Assembly (NCBI GenBank): GCA_003427395.1
Contig: BFEA01000456.1
Location: forward strand, 561,108 to 589,172
Source: Chara braunii
Lineage: Eukaryota > Streptophyta > Charophyceae > Charales > Characeae
Direction of reading: 5' to 3'
Length of the DNA stretch: 28,065 nucleotides
Shown piece by piece: positions 9,601-21,900 of the stretch. The position numbers and the translations under genes are program-made. Within the stretch, counting starts at the first letter, position 1. Every line of letters begins with the position of its first letter. The notes under the pieces were generated by a model. That model was not told the DNA's origin, did not search any database, and saw only the letters and a list, made by a program, of their open reading frames with translations.

Positions 9601-10663
9601 TTGCCTTGCCGCTATCATGCCAAGGCACCGGAGTTGGCCGAGGTTCTTTACACCGGTTCGATTCGAACGAAGGATTGATTACCCCAAGGAGATCGTCTAC
9701 GACCGCGACACTTGGTTCATGTCCGATTTTTGGTTGGCGCTCATCAAACGATGGGCCTCATCTCTCAAGCCAAGTTCGGCTCGCCACCCCCAAACCGATG
9801 GCCAAACGGAGAGGGCGGATCAGACCGCACAGGTTCTCCTTCGCAATGCAATCTGGCCCGACCAAAAGGATTGGGTTGAGTGGCTGCCAGATGTCGAGTT
9901 GGCATACAACTCATCCATCCACCCGGCTATCGGGATCTCGCCCTTCGAGTTGGAGCACGGCTCGCCGGTCACTTCTCCGTTGGACACAATCATTTCACGG
10001 GCGGCCGAGAGCGACGACCATTTTCTCTTCATTCGTCGGATACAAGAGCTCCTTGTCAAGGCACGGAACCAGATGGCAAAGACGCAGCACTGCATGAGCC
10101 AACAAGCCAATCACCAGCGTCTTCCCTGTCCATTCTGCGCCGACGACCTTGTCTGGGTTTCCGCCGCGGAATTCAGCCTCGAACAAGATATCTCTCGCAA
10201 GCTCCTCCCGAAATGGATGGGGCCTTGGCCGATCATGGCACCCGCTGGGGATGCACCCGAAGGACCTTCTTTCACCATTCAGGTGCCCGCCCACTTGCCC
10301 GTCTACCCCGTCTTTCATTGCTCCAAGTTGGCTCTTTACACGCCAGCGGAACATGACGATTTTGTCGGACGACGATCGCAAGACCCACCCTCTATGGACG
10401 GTTTTCAAGAGTTCGGCAACATCATCTCCCAGTGACGCTACGGGAACAGGCCAACCGAGGACTTGGTACACTTTGCGTACTGCAGTCAATAAGCTGATCG
10501 TTGGTTGACCTGTGCGGAACTCCAAGCGACAGCTCCAGACGTTCTCGCACGCTACGAATGCAAGATGCAAGGCAAGCCAGTATCTTCGGCTCCACGTCTC
10601 ACCCGCATCCACGTTCCACCTTCAGATCGTCAGCTTCGCCCTTGCCCCGACTTGACTTCATAA
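6676..10663 (+). pseudogene. pol: pol of element A: protease, RT, RNase H, integrase, chromodomain remnant
   Basis: A long frame covers 6735 to 8912, after an in-frame TGA at 6732. It has an aspartic protease LLDSGATRNF (Asp codon 7230), RT with LDLKSGYHQ and YLDDIL (8271-8288), and RNase H with TSDASDYGIG (about 8715). It stops at TAG 8910, with another in-frame TAG at about 8943 and TGA near 9100. Indels near 9100, 9155 and 9620-9650 move the integrase between frames. The zinc-binding part (HDAPATGHFG, then CELCEVC) and the second and third acidic sites (YDRD, and Glu in QTDGQTERAD) are visible. The first catalytic Asp is replaced by Asn (AMNIAG). A GPY-type block (KWMGPWPI) and a decayed chromodomain with two stops (WLTCAELQ, APDVLARYE) end the gene at TAA 10661. 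The motifs identify Ty3/gypsy clearly, and the copy is dead. Confidence 0.9.
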
Positions 10664-10674
10664 GGAGGGGCGGG
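10662..10674 (+). other. Polypurine tract of element A
   Basis: AAGGAGGGGCGGG directly precedes the TGTTAC of the 3' LTR, the expected place for the plus-strand primer of reverse transcription. One C interrupts the purine run. Confidence 0.75.
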
Positions 10675-12078
10675 TGTTACATGCTACACCTGCAACAGGC
10701 TGCACGGGCCACTTTCAAGCCCGTGACGTTTTCAGGCCAAAAGCCTGAAAACAAGGGCCTACAGGCCCCGTGTCGTTTCAGCCTGAAAGCCTGAAAACAA
10801 TGGCCTACAGGCCCTGTGTCGTTTCAGCCTAAATCAGGGCCTTTCCGGACCTGAGTCTTTTCAGCCTGAAACTGAGGGCCATTTTAAGGCCCTCATGAGT
10901 TCGGCCTGCCCCGAAACTCAGGCACCAAACCAGGGTTTTAGCTCAGGTCATTTTTTACCTATTTTCAGGACAACCTTCGTTTGAGCTTCAACCCCAAGGT
11001 CCAGCACGTTTTGGCATTGGCAAGAGCAGCCTCCTGAACGGGCCAGCACTATAAAGGACTGGCCCGCCCTGCAGGCTGCAAATAGTTCCTAGGTACTTCC
11101 CAGGCACTTCACGTGCAGTTCAGGAGGCAGGAGGTAGTCTTCAGGATTCGGCAGCAGCACTCTGGAGGAGAGCTGCAGGAGTAGTAGTAGCGTTAGCAGT
11201 AGTCTTCAGCGCTGGGCGCTAGTAGCGTTAGCGGTAGTCTTCAGTGTTGGGTGCCGTAGGAGCTAGTAGTACTAGAGAGAGAGAGATTGGGCGGAGGCCA
11301 GGGAGACTTACCTGCAGCGCCATTCCTCCAGCTTTGTCTTCGAGGTGCAGCACAACGCCATCTTCGCAGGTTAGTACCTGGCACATGGGAGAGAGAGAGT
11401 TCTTCTTCTTCCTCTTCTCAGTCCACCATCTCCTTCTCACCCTCTCGCTATCTGACTTCACTGCATCAGCAGACTATGAGAGAGAGAGAGGGAGCTTGGT
11501 GACATTTGGATCCAGACACGACATTGGACTTCAGACATTTTGACGAGGGATTATTTGGGACTTGTAACGAGACTTAGTGTTGACAACTTTCCCATCTCTC
11601 TCCTCCCCTTCTCTGTCTGATCCCCTCCTCTTCGTCTGTGCATGATCTGGACCTGGCGCCTTCTTCCTGTGTACAACATTGGGCCCCTTCACACTTGTGA
11701 TGAGAATGATGTATGTGGGGTCTGCGTTGAAACGTGGATTGGGCTAGTCATTAGTATTCTAGCATTCTGTTTCGCTTTCTTGTACTACGTGAAAGAGGTC
11801 AGTCCCGGTCAGGTCAGGATTTGTATCTAAATCTTCCACTGCACTATAAAACACCATTTTGTATGTATCAGGATGTACACTGCTTGTTGAGATTCTACTT
11901 GCACTGCATTGTCCATTCAGTCCTTTTCATCACATTGCNCTATAAAACACCATTTTGTATGTATCAGGATGTACACTGCTTGTTGAGATTCTACTTGCAC
12001 TGCATTGTCCATTCAGTCCTTTTCATCACATTGCGGATCCTCGGTTTACATATGCATCGCCCAACTGGGCATGTAACA
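10675..12078 (+). repeat. 3' LTR of element A
   Basis: It begins TGTTACATGC and ends GTAACA, and aligns to 767-2204. The TATA box is TATAAAG at 11050-11056. Its length is inflated by an exact 95-bp duplication around a single N at 11939. Differences from the 5' copy are mainly transitions, about 13 in the 120 bp compared at 10951-11070. Confidence 0.9.
11844..12034. repeat. Exact 95-bp duplication around a single N (assembly artefact)
   Basis: Bases 11844-11938 and 11940-12034 are identical and separated by one N. The other two LTRs of this family have this block once. Two further N positions in the window show the same exact 95-bp arrangement, so this is best read as unmerged contig ends and not biology. 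Confidence 0.85.
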
Positions 12079-13380
<1,302 letters not shown>

Positions 13381-13382
13381 GT

Positions 13383-13394
13383 TGGTATCGGAAC
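13383..13394 (+). other. Primer binding site of relic B
   Basis: TGGTATCGGAAC starts two bases after the LTR end, identical to the site at 2207-2218, and is followed by nearly identical downstream sequence (ACCGCACGTGAATCAGGA). Confidence 0.7.
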
Positions 13395-14119
13395 ACCGCA
13401 CGTGAATCAGGACAACCTGATCTGACAAGTGTGCGGGGACTAGGTAGCTGATATGTCTTGATTTATTGATTAGAGCACACTAGTTAGCTCCCAAAGTCAC
13501 GATTTTGACCTCACTGCCGAAAATTGATTTTCTTTTTCTTTTCTTGGATTTTGTTTTCTCGTTATTTCTGCTGTGGAAAATCNCAATAGCACAACATCTG
13601 AAATTTCCGTTTCCGTTTTCCTTCTGAAAATTCAAAATTTCGTTGTTGGAAAATCTGGAATATCTTTTTTCCAAAAATTTCGATTTCCTTTTGCAATTTC
13701 CCATTAAATTCGGAATTTTTTTTTTCTAAAATTCGTTTTTTTTTTTAAACGGTACGGACTCTTGTAGGTATCATTCTCCAACTGCTCGTACTCCCATCTG
13801 AGTACTTCCGAATATTTGCTGTATTTTATTTTTTTCGGAATACTCGTCGGATAATCATTTGCAGTTTGAACGTTCGAAAATTTTCCTCCGGGTAATTTCG
13901 CACTTCAGGGAGAATTGGGAGGCCTACTGAACTTGCAAACGGGTATTTTTTTCTTTTTCTCGAATTTTTTCTTGCAAAGTTCAAACTTTTCTTTTTGATT
14001 AGTGGCTCCTTATCTGGGCGATTTATCCCACCCACCCCTCCCCACCTATGTTGTTGCCCCCTCTGGTCTTACCTTCTCTATCTGTCTCCGGGTAACCCCT
14101 GCGGCGGCATTGGTGAGTT
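13395..14119 (+). other. Leader of relic B
   Basis: AT-rich leader without the two insertions found in A, so it shows the uninterrupted arrangement. It contains AAATTTC/GAAATTT stretches, one N at 13583 and the conserved GCGGCGGCATTGGTGAGTT block. No gene was seen. Confidence 0.7.
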
Positions 14120-14275
14120 GCCACGTCAGCAGGCCACGTCAGCAGACCACGTCAGCAGGCCACGTCAGCAGACCACATCAGCAAGCCACATCAGCAGACC
14201 ACGTCAGCAGGCCACGTCAGCAGACCATGTCAACAGGACACGTCAACAGGCCACGTCAGCAGGCCACGTGAGCAG
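14120..14275 (+). repeat. Twelve 13-bp tandem repeats, GCCACGTCAGCAG
   Basis: Twelve consecutive 13-bp units of the form (G/A)CCACGTCAGCAG cover 156 bp and end 64 bp before the gag ATG. Each holds CCACGTCA, or a one-base variant, the reverse complement of TGACGTGG, a known bZIP C/G-hybrid box. Element A has only two or three scattered copies here, so the array expanded in this subfamily. The repeat frame is open in some readings, but the gag start downstream suggests it is leader. Confidence 0.9.
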
Positions 14276-14339
14276 CAGTGTGTACGACATCAGCAGGCCC
14301 ACGGCCTGGTCTATGCTTTTGCGCTCGCAAACAGCCGTC

Positions 14340-15295
14340 ATGGACCAGAAGTCCGGGGAAACGGATGAGGCCTATCGGGCCCGGATGCTGCTTTTGATTA
14401 CCGAAGCTAAGCAACGGTCGGATGCAGTAGCCGCCGCAACAAAGCAGAAGGTAGAGGACACCGAGAAGGCACGTCTGTTGGCAATCGATCAGTAGCGCCA
14501 ACACGACAAGGCAGCAGTAGAGGCTGCCGATGAAGAACGAATTCAACGACGCGAGAAGATATTCAGCGGAGAGCGAGCTTTGCTCACAATGGCAGCGGAT
14601 TGGCGGGCCGAGGCCGAGAATGGCAAGATGGAAGAGAGTGAAAACAAGATCGCTTTACTCCTCTCCCATCTCACGGACCTCCTGGCAACATGCATTACAC
14701 AACAGGAGGACATCCACAGCCTCAACGACACGTTGGCTCAAGTCCACAGCCGCCTCCGGCAGCTGGAGCAACGACCCGTTGCCACCCCCGATGCCAGCTC
14801 TTCCAACACCTCCGATTGCCTTGAGGCATTGGAGATTGACGTCGGCTCCCTCAAGGACGGCGTGCAGTTACAGCAAACCGCAACGCAACAGTTGGAGCAA
14901 CGGATCTGTACTGCCGCCAACCACTCGAGCTCGGAACCGTGCGAGACAACTCTAAAGTTTGATGGGCAGGAGATCTTCTGCGACTTGACGAAGACAGACC
15001 TGATTCCATAGTTCCGCAAGTTCAAGCTCACGTTGCAGCTACACTACGTCAAAGAACACAAGCACCACTCGTACTTATACTCCCGGTCGGGGGGCGCGTG
15101 CCAAGCATGGTTGGACAATCTCTTGTCCAAGTACGGAGTGGTGGTTGCTGACTTGCATACAAAGATCAGTTGGGATTATCTAAAGGCGGCGTGGCATAAG
15201 CGGTTCCAAGTAGAGTCGTCGGAGATCAAGGCAATGGACAAGCTGATGGTCTTTGAACAAGGCACGCTGCCGAGTGTTGACTGGATTGTCGGCGG
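14340..15295 (+). pseudogene. gag: gag of relic B, two stops, 3' end deleted
   Basis: ATG 14340 opens a protein that begins like gag of A (M-D-Q, then GET-EAY-ARML). In-frame TAG codons occur at 14493 (after a Gln, where A has CAG) and at 15009 (where A has TGG). The frame otherwise continues through a coiled-coil-like N-terminal half and a capsid-like part with SYLYSRSGG, CQAWLDN and KAAWHKRFQ. Near 15290 it jumps to sequence that in A lies beyond the protease, so the C-terminal gag, zinc knuckle and protease are gone. Non-functional. Confidence 0.82.
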
Positions 15296-15649
15296 ACTCT
15301 TACCGTTCACGACGCCTTCGGCACCGAAGTGTCTTGTACTATTCCTCTTCCACACCCTTCGATTCGGTGCCAAGTGGTGACGGCCAAATCATTCCGGGCT
15401 ACTTGTGCTTACGAGCAGCCCGACGAAATCGGCCTATGCTTCCTACGGACCGTCGCGGTAGCCGACTCTTCACCCACGGACTTGTCTTTGGACCCCCGTG
15501 TGGTGCGGTTGCTTGACGAGTTCGCTGACATCTTCGAGTTACCTACCGGTGTGGTGCCAGATGGGCCAATCTTTCACGAGATCATTCTCGAGGCAGGTGT
15601 CGTGCCGCCGAAAGGTTGCATTTATCGCATGATCGAGGAAGAGCTTACT
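15296..15649 (+). pseudogene. pol fragment of relic B (protease end to RT start)
   Basis: This aligns with 7504-7850 of A: CTIPLPH, then SLDPRVVRLLDEF and EIILEAG, followed by PPKGCIYRM, the linker between protease and RT. The frame differs from gag upstream, so the deletion junction is out of frame. The sequence stops abruptly at 15650 where the LTR of element C starts. Confidence 0.82.
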
Positions 15650-16131
15650 TGTTACGGACTCCGCCAGGGCTCGACCCCTAGTCTATTTTGTTGCTGTTTT
15701 TGCTACATCCCGTTTTTGGCCTGGCACCCTTTTTCCAAACCCCTCCTTTGGTACCGTCGGATTTTGGACAACTGGCGCCATGCTACAATTCGGGCGCCAG
15801 TTTCAAATACCGCATTTTTCGGTTATGCCCTCGGGGCTTTTGCAGAGATGCCCCTGGTACCGTACGTGTCACCGACACTTATACCGGTTCCCCGTACAGT
15901 ACGGGCAACCAGTCTCATACCTGTTTCAGCTGCTATACTCGTACTCAGTGTGACTTGCTCCTGTTTTCAGCATTCGAATCCAAGACTTCGACTTCGTGTC
16001 CTTGCCACTGTGTCTGGGTTCGACCCTCAGTCGTGTCAAATGAGTGAGTGTGTGTGTGTGCTCTCACTCTCTCCCTCTCTCTCCCCCCTTCCTCGGCTCT
16101 CCCTGTCTCCCTCAGCCTCGCGCTCGTTACA
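15650..16131 (+). repeat. 5' LTR of element C
   Basis: It starts TGTTACGGACT exactly where pol of relic B breaks and ends CTCGTTACA, with a PBS starting two bases later. The length is about 482 bp, and the sequence is unrelated to the LTRs of A and D. The 3' end is a pyrimidine-rich CTCTCTCC stretch. The second LTR lies outside the window, so the boundaries rest on TG...CA, the PBS and the break in B. Confidence 0.7.
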
Positions 16132-16132
16132 C

Positions 16133-16144
16133 TGGTATCGGAGC
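16133..16144 (+). other. Primer binding site of element C
   Basis: TGGTATCGGAGC differs at one base from the common plant initiator-Met PBS TGGTATCAGAGC. It is the same 12 bases as the site of element D at 25775-25786. Confidence 0.7.
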
Positions 16145-16372
16145 GGTTCAAACCCGCCCGACCCACCCTCCTTCGTCCCCGTGCCACGTCATCATCGATA
16201 TCGTCATCGTCGTCGTCGTGCCACGTCATCATCGTCAAGAACGTCGTTGTCGTGCCATGTCCTCATCGTCATCGTCGCGCCACGTCATTGTCGTCGTCGT
16301 GCTCGTCGTCCTCGTCGTTGCACCACGTCATCCTCGTCGTCGTCGTCGCTGTTCCACGGCGCAGATAAGTAA
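16145..16372 (+). repeat. Low-complexity leader of C with CCACGTCATC units and (GTC)n
   Basis: Imperfect units of GCCACGTCATCATCGTC are mixed with TCGTCG runs; CCACGTCA or CCATGTCC occurs five or six times. The open frames over it are low-complexity Ser/Val runs and are not convincing genes. Confidence 0.75.
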
Positions 16373-16400
16373 TCGATGATAATTTTCTTTTTTTATTATT

Positions 16401-16530
16401 TTCTTCTTCTTCTTCTTCTTCTTCTTCTTCTTCTTCTTCTTCTTCCAATTATCTTCTCCTTCTTCTTCTTTCTCTTCGTTCTTTCCTTCTTCTTACCTTC
16501 TTCTTCTTCTTCTTCTTTTTCTTCTTGTCG
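16401..16530. repeat. (TTC)n-rich polypyrimidine tract
   Basis: TTC repeats with short interruptions run up to the assembly gap. Such tracts commonly stop assemblers, which probably explains the gap. Confidence 0.9.
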
Positions 16531-16543
16531 CGACCCCGATCCC

Positions 16544-17384
16544 NNNNNNNNNNNNNNNNNNNNNNNNNNNNNNNNNNNNNNNNNNNNNNNNNNNNNNNNN
16601 NNNNNNNNNNNNNNNNNNNNNNNNNNNNNNNNNNNNNNNNNNNNNNNNNNNNNNNNNNNNNNNNNNNNNNNNNNNNNNNNNNNNNNNNNNNNNNNNNNNN
16701 NNNNNNNNNNNNNNNNNNNNNNNNNNNNNNNNNNNNNNNNNNNNNNNNNNNNNNNNNNNNNNNNNNNNNNNNNNNNNNNNNNNNNNNNNNNNNNNNNNNN
16801 NNNNNNNNNNNNNNNNNNNNNNNNNNNNNNNNNNNNNNNNNNNNNNNNNNNNNNNNNNNNNNNNNNNNNNNNNNNNNNNNNNNNNNNNNNNNNNNNNNNN
16901 NNNNNNNNNNNNNNNNNNNNNNNNNNNNNNNNNNNNNNNNNNNNNNNNNNNNNNNNNNNNNNNNNNNNNNNNNNNNNNNNNNNNNNNNNNNNNNNNNNNN
17001 NNNNNNNNNNNNNNNNNNNNNNNNNNNNNNNNNNNNNNNNNNNNNNNNNNNNNNNNNNNNNNNNNNNNNNNNNNNNNNNNNNNNNNNNNNNNNNNNNNNN
17101 NNNNNNNNNNNNNNNNNNNNNNNNNNNNNNNNNNNNNNNNNNNNNNNNNNNNNNNNNNNNNNNNNNNNNNNNNNNNNNNNNNNNNNNNNNNNNNNNNNNN
17201 NNNNNNNNNNNNNNNNNNNNNNNNNNNNNNNNNNNNNNNNNNNNNNNNNNNNNNNNNNNNNNNNNNNNNNNNNNNNNNNNNNNNNNNNNNNNNNNNNNNN
17301 NNNNNNNNNNNNNNNNNNNNNNNNNNNNNNNNNNNNNNNNNNNNNNNNNNNNNNNNNNNNNNNNNNNNNNNNNNNNNNNNNNNN
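16544..17384. other. Assembly gap, 841 N
   Basis: Unknown sequence inside the leader of element C. Any reading frame drawn across it is meaningless. The true size may differ from 841. Confidence 0.99.
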
Positions 17385-17879
17385 CCCCACCGCGCAAACG
17401 TTCTTCCCCCACTCCGCCCCATTCTCCCCCTCCACCCACTTAGTTTATCATCAATCAGATATTAGTTAATTTCTTAATTACTTTAATCCCTAAAACCGTT
17501 TTCAAAATACTTTTGTAACAATTTGCGATCAGCCCCTTCAAAATTTCTTTTGAAATACGTTGAAACTAAGAAGTTAATACTGCGAAAGCTCATTATTTTC
17601 GAATTTCTTTTTCACAATTTCTTTAAATAATTCATCTCTTTTTGGAATACTTTTTATTTCTTTCCAAATTTCTTTGGAACTCCTTTTTGCAATTTGATTA
17701 CGTTTTTATTAAATCCTTTTCCGAAAAATTTGAATTTGCTTTTTTCGTTGCTTCAACTATTTTCGAATCAATTCTCGAAATTAATTCGGAAATAATCACC
17801 CTTTTCTGCAATTTCAAAATTTCTTCTGAAATATTATTTTTGAGCCTTGAAAATAATTAATTTTTACGAAATTATTTTG
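17385..17879 (+). other. Leader of C, left of element D
   Basis: A short C-rich stretch is followed by AT-rich sequence with many AATTTCTTT and GAAAT stretches. No gene was seen. It resembles 26831-27386. Confidence 0.6.
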
Positions 17880-18881
17880 TGCAAGGAAGATGAGCAATAG
17901 CGAACTTCAGCAATCAAACAACATCATACATATGAGTCCAGATAGTCGTGACCTCGAACCAACAGCAAAATTGCATCACGAGATTCACCAAATAAGAACA
18001 CACCAAGAGTTCATAATTGACAATGCTGAAATAGTCCCATCATCATCAANCGAACCAACAGCAAAATTGCATCACGAGATTCACCAAATAAGAACACACC
18101 AAGAGTTCATAATTGACAATGCTGAAATAGTCCCATCATCATCAATGAAGAACCAGAGTTGATATCCTATCTGGCGCTCGGCGCCCAGACTACATGTGGC
18201 AGATCCTATCTAGCCTACACTACGATGCCGAAAGATGACATCAACAGCATTCCTGAAGTACGAGCATATGGCGACCAATGTCGCACGCTTCCAGCACCAG
18301 GTATGTCTCTCGCCACACTCACAACCTCGTTCCCCAACACACAGATGCCACTAGCACCCAAGGACCACCCTGTGCTTCACCCAGCTCGGCTATGGCTGCG
18401 TGCTCCTTCCCTGCTCGCCCGTGAGAGCGTAGGCGCCAGCCAGCAAATAGCACAGTAGCGCTTGCGCAGCATGCAGCCAGCACCTGAATGCCGAATAAGG
18501 AGGCAGGCCCTTTGCTATATTGAAGTGGCCTGCCTGCGTGCAGTCCCAGGAAGCTTGCAGTAGGCCCCGGTAGCCTGAGGCCCAGCTCGACGAAAATAGG
18601 CCTTGGGCCTGAGGTGGTTGCATGTGCCCAACTACCTTTGGCCTGTGTTTGGCCCAGTACCCGTATCCAGCCCAGGGCCTGGTTCACATACATTCACACA
18701 GGCGGCCCAGGGCCTGGGTTCACTCAACCAACTGGCGCTGCGCAACTGCCTGAATTTCCTTGAGTTGCGCAGAGGCCAAAATAAGGCCCTGAGGGGCCTC
18801 GTCGAGCCTGCCTTCACTTAGGGCGGCCAACAGGCTCCCAAAAAGGGGCTGAATGAGGCTCATAGAGGTAGTGGCCTCACA
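17880..18881 (-). repeat. 3' LTR of element D (left side)
   Basis: Read on the minus strand it starts TGTGAGGCCACT and ends CTTCCTTGCA. It pairs with 25790-26830. It includes an exact 95-bp artefactual duplication, so its true length is near 906. GGCC dyads are dense in 18500-18830. No gene was seen; short open frames here are not conserved. Confidence 0.9.
17955..18145. repeat. Exact 95-bp duplication around a single N (assembly artefact)
   Basis: 17955-18049 equals 18051-18145, with N at 18050. The other LTR copy has this block once, with small differences. Confidence 0.85.
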
Positions 18882-18894
18882 TTCCCTCCTCCTT
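18882..18894 (-). other. Polypurine tract of element D
   Basis: On the minus strand AAGGAGGAGGGAA directly precedes the TGTGAGG LTR start. It lies 24 bp after the end of pol, the usual position. Confidence 0.75.
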
Positions 18895-18918
18895 GGCTTC
18901 AACAGTCCTCTGAGAAGC

Positions 18919-21900
18919 TCAGTCTTCGGCCATCGGGCGCTTTCCTTTCTGCAGAGATTTCTCATAGTGGGCTACCACTTGTGGAGCGGTCTGCATGAGT
19001 TCATCCCTGGTAAACCATCGGTCCTCCTTCGGATCAGTATGATGTCGGAACCGAACGTGGTACTGCAGCTTCGGTTTCGGAGGACGTCCCCTGCCAGTTG
19101 GTCTTGATACCGACAGCTCTCTGTGGTCCACTATATCATCGATGTCCACCTCTCCATCCATGGTTGAGGGCAGCATTGAGCGGCGAGATGGAAACTGATT
19201 AGTTTCTTTGAATGGTGCAAGTTTGGAGGCGTGAAAGACAGGGTAAGTACGGAGATGACCAGGGATCTAGATAACATAAGATGGCCCATCCGGATCTGTC
19301 CCAACGATATCCAAGACTTCCCAGGGTCCAAAGTACTGGGGCATGAGTTTGCGGGAGATCCTGTGCTCCTGTCCCAGTTCTTAAGACTTAACCCAGACCC
19401 TATCCCCAACCTGAAATGTAGAAGGCCAGCGGTGTCTATTTTCAGATTCTATCATTGCAGCCTGCGCCTTCTGCATCTGTTCATAGCGGTAAGCAAATTC
19501 CAAGGTACCCGGTGCAGCAGTGGATTGATTCTCAGGAAGAAGAAAGTCTAGGGGCAGTCTAGGCTTAAACGTTAGCAGGAAGCTGTTTGGGCTCACCCCA
19601 GTGGCGCTGTGTACAGCGTTGTTGTACAAGCTGGCGATGAGAGCAAGCTTCTTATCCCAGTCCACCTGGTTGGGCTTGATATAATGCCTCAACAAGTGTT
19701 GTACAACGCGGTTTAGTTGCTCGGCCTGACCGTTGGCCTTTGGGTGATTCCCAGAAGTCATCTGCAACTGAGTTCCCTGCTCTGCAGCAGCGGCCTTCCA
19801 CAACTGGCTGGTGAACCGGACATCCCTGTCACTAATAATAGACTTCGGTAAACCAAAGTCCTTGACCCAGTTTTCTTTGAACATTTTGATCACATACTCC
19901 GTTCTGGCTGTTTCCGGCATTGCCACTAACCTAGCATACTTGCTAAACCTATCCACGATGACGAAGATGTGTCGCATCCCACTCTTGCTGGTGACCAGAG
20001 TATCCATGAAGTCCATGGACAGACTCTCACCAGGCCGTTCCGGAATCGGAAGGGGCTTCAAGAGTCCAAGAGGAGCCTGAGTACGAGGCTTGTCTCTTTG
20101 ACATACCTGACAAGTCTCCAAGTACAGCTGGGCGTCTCACATCATCGTGGGCCACCAGAACCGCTGCAGCAGATTGGCTGCGGTCTTCTTGTACCCAAAA
20201 TGGCCGGTGGCATCATGACACTCCCCTAAAAACAAACTACACAAAGACTCGGTATTTGGGACACACAATCGTTTATTCCCGTCCTTCTCAAGGAACAACA
20301 AGCCATTGACCAATTCAAACTCGGCAGAAGTCTTCTTGTCCTTCGCCTCAAGTCTGCATATGATCTCAGACATGAACTGATCCTCGCGATAGGCTTCCAC
20401 CAAAGACTGAGTAACACTGGCCGTTAGATCGAACTCAGTAATCAGCGCACCGGGGAATTCAGGTCTACGCGACAAAGCATCAGCAACCTTGTTGTACTCC
20501 CCTTTCAGATACTGAGGGTCAAAGTCATATTGCTCAATGACTTCGATCCAACGCTTGAGGGCGTCAGAGAGTACAGGCTGAGTTCTCATCCATCTCAGGG
20601 CCGGATGATCAGTCCTGAGGATGAAGAACCTCCCAAGGAGATAGTGCCTCCAATGGGTCAAAGCCTTGTAAACCGCATAGAGTTCCTTCTCATATGTAGA
20701 CATAGCCAACTTATGAGACGACATTTTCTTGGACATGTACTCTACAGGCCTCAACTTTGGCCCCTCCTGTTGCGTGAGCACGGCGCCAATGCCATATTGG
20801 CTGGCATCCGTGGTAACTATAAACGGCTTGTCAGGATCAGGAAGTTTGAAGACCTCGTAGTGTGTCAACGCATGCTTCAGATGTCTGAAAGCAGCCTCGC
20901 ACTCATCTGTCCAATCCCATGGGGTGTCAAGGCGGGTCAGATCAGTCAAAGTAGCGGACATTATGCTATAGTTCTTAACGAAAGTCCTATAGTAGCCTGT
21001 CATTCCTAAGAAAGATTTCATCTCAGTCACAGACTGAGGACATGGCCAATCACGAATGTTGGCCACCTGCGCGTCATCGGGCTTCAACCCTTCCGCGAAG
21101 ATCTCATGACCCAAGTACAAGACACGGGTGCGGCCAAACTCGCACTTCTCACCGTTGATCTTGAACTTGTGCTGTCGCAGGAGACTGAGGACTTTGTCCA
21201 GATGTGCAACGTGCTCCTCGACAGTCTTACTAAAAATAAGTATGTCATCGAGGTACACGATGACAAACTTATCCATGTAGTCATGGAATATCCGATTCAT
21301 AGCGTGCTGAAAGGTGCCAGGAGCATTGCAAAGACCGAAAGGCATCACCACAAACTCGTACAGACCGTACCTGGTCTGAAAGGTGGTTTTGTGTTGATCC
21401 CCGGGCCGGATTGCAATTTGATGGTACCCGGACTTCAGATCTATCTTGCTGAAGTACCGGCACCCTTGCACTCTATCTAGCAGATCGTCGATGCGTGGTA
21501 GGGGCTCTCTGTTCTTTACAGTGATGGCATTGAGGCCCCTATAGTCAATGCACATCCTAAGTGTACCCTCCTTCTTCTTAGGTACGAATAGTACGGGAGA
21601 TCCATAAGGAGAGACACTCGGCCGGATCCAACCCCTCTCTACGAGTTCCTTGAGTTGGCGGCGAAGCTCATCAAGCTCTCCTGGAGACATCCGATAGATC
21701 CTACTCTTCAGAATACTAGACCCTGGGATAATCTCTATCGTGTGGGCGACTTCCCTCTCAACAACCCCTGTCGGCTCTTCAAATAGATCAGGGTACTTAG
21801 CAACTACTCCCTCTATCTCCGGTGGCATTTTCACCGGCTCGCCTGCAGCAGAGACAGAGACTAAATATATACCCTCCTCCTGATTTTGCTTGTAATAATT

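Larger units (their letters stand above)
767..12078 (+). mobile_element. Ty3/gypsy LTR retrotransposon A, degenerate, with two nested insertions
   Basis: The element has two LTRs (767-2204 and 10675-12078) that begin TGTTAC and end GTAACA, a primer binding site at 2207-2218, gag, pol in the order protease-RT-RNase H-integrase, and a purine-rich tract just before the 3' LTR. The domain order defines Ty3/gypsy, and a decayed chromodomain at the pol end suggests a chromovirus. The leader is enlarged by a solo LTR (2381-3480) and a LINE fragment (about 3563-4657), both absent from the related leader at 13440-14100. Several stops and frameshifts show it is not autonomous. The LTRs differ by about 10 percent where compared, so the insertion is old. 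No target-site duplication was found. Confidence 0.93.

Noticed and set aside
14120-14275. Possible CRISPR-like array
   Set aside because: The units are directly adjacent with no spacers, in a eukaryotic retroelement leader.
15945-16368. Asp- or Ser/Val-rich frames over the leader of C
   Set aside because: They are products of GTC/ATC low-complexity repeats, without conservation or domain.
16376-17469. Long open frames on both strands across the N gap
   Set aside because: They consist mainly of unknown residues and low-complexity TTC translation; no coding evidence.
18159-18965. Several 70-120-codon frames in LTR D
   Set aside because: They are not kept between the two LTR copies and show no domain; GC-rich LTR sequence opens frames by chance.
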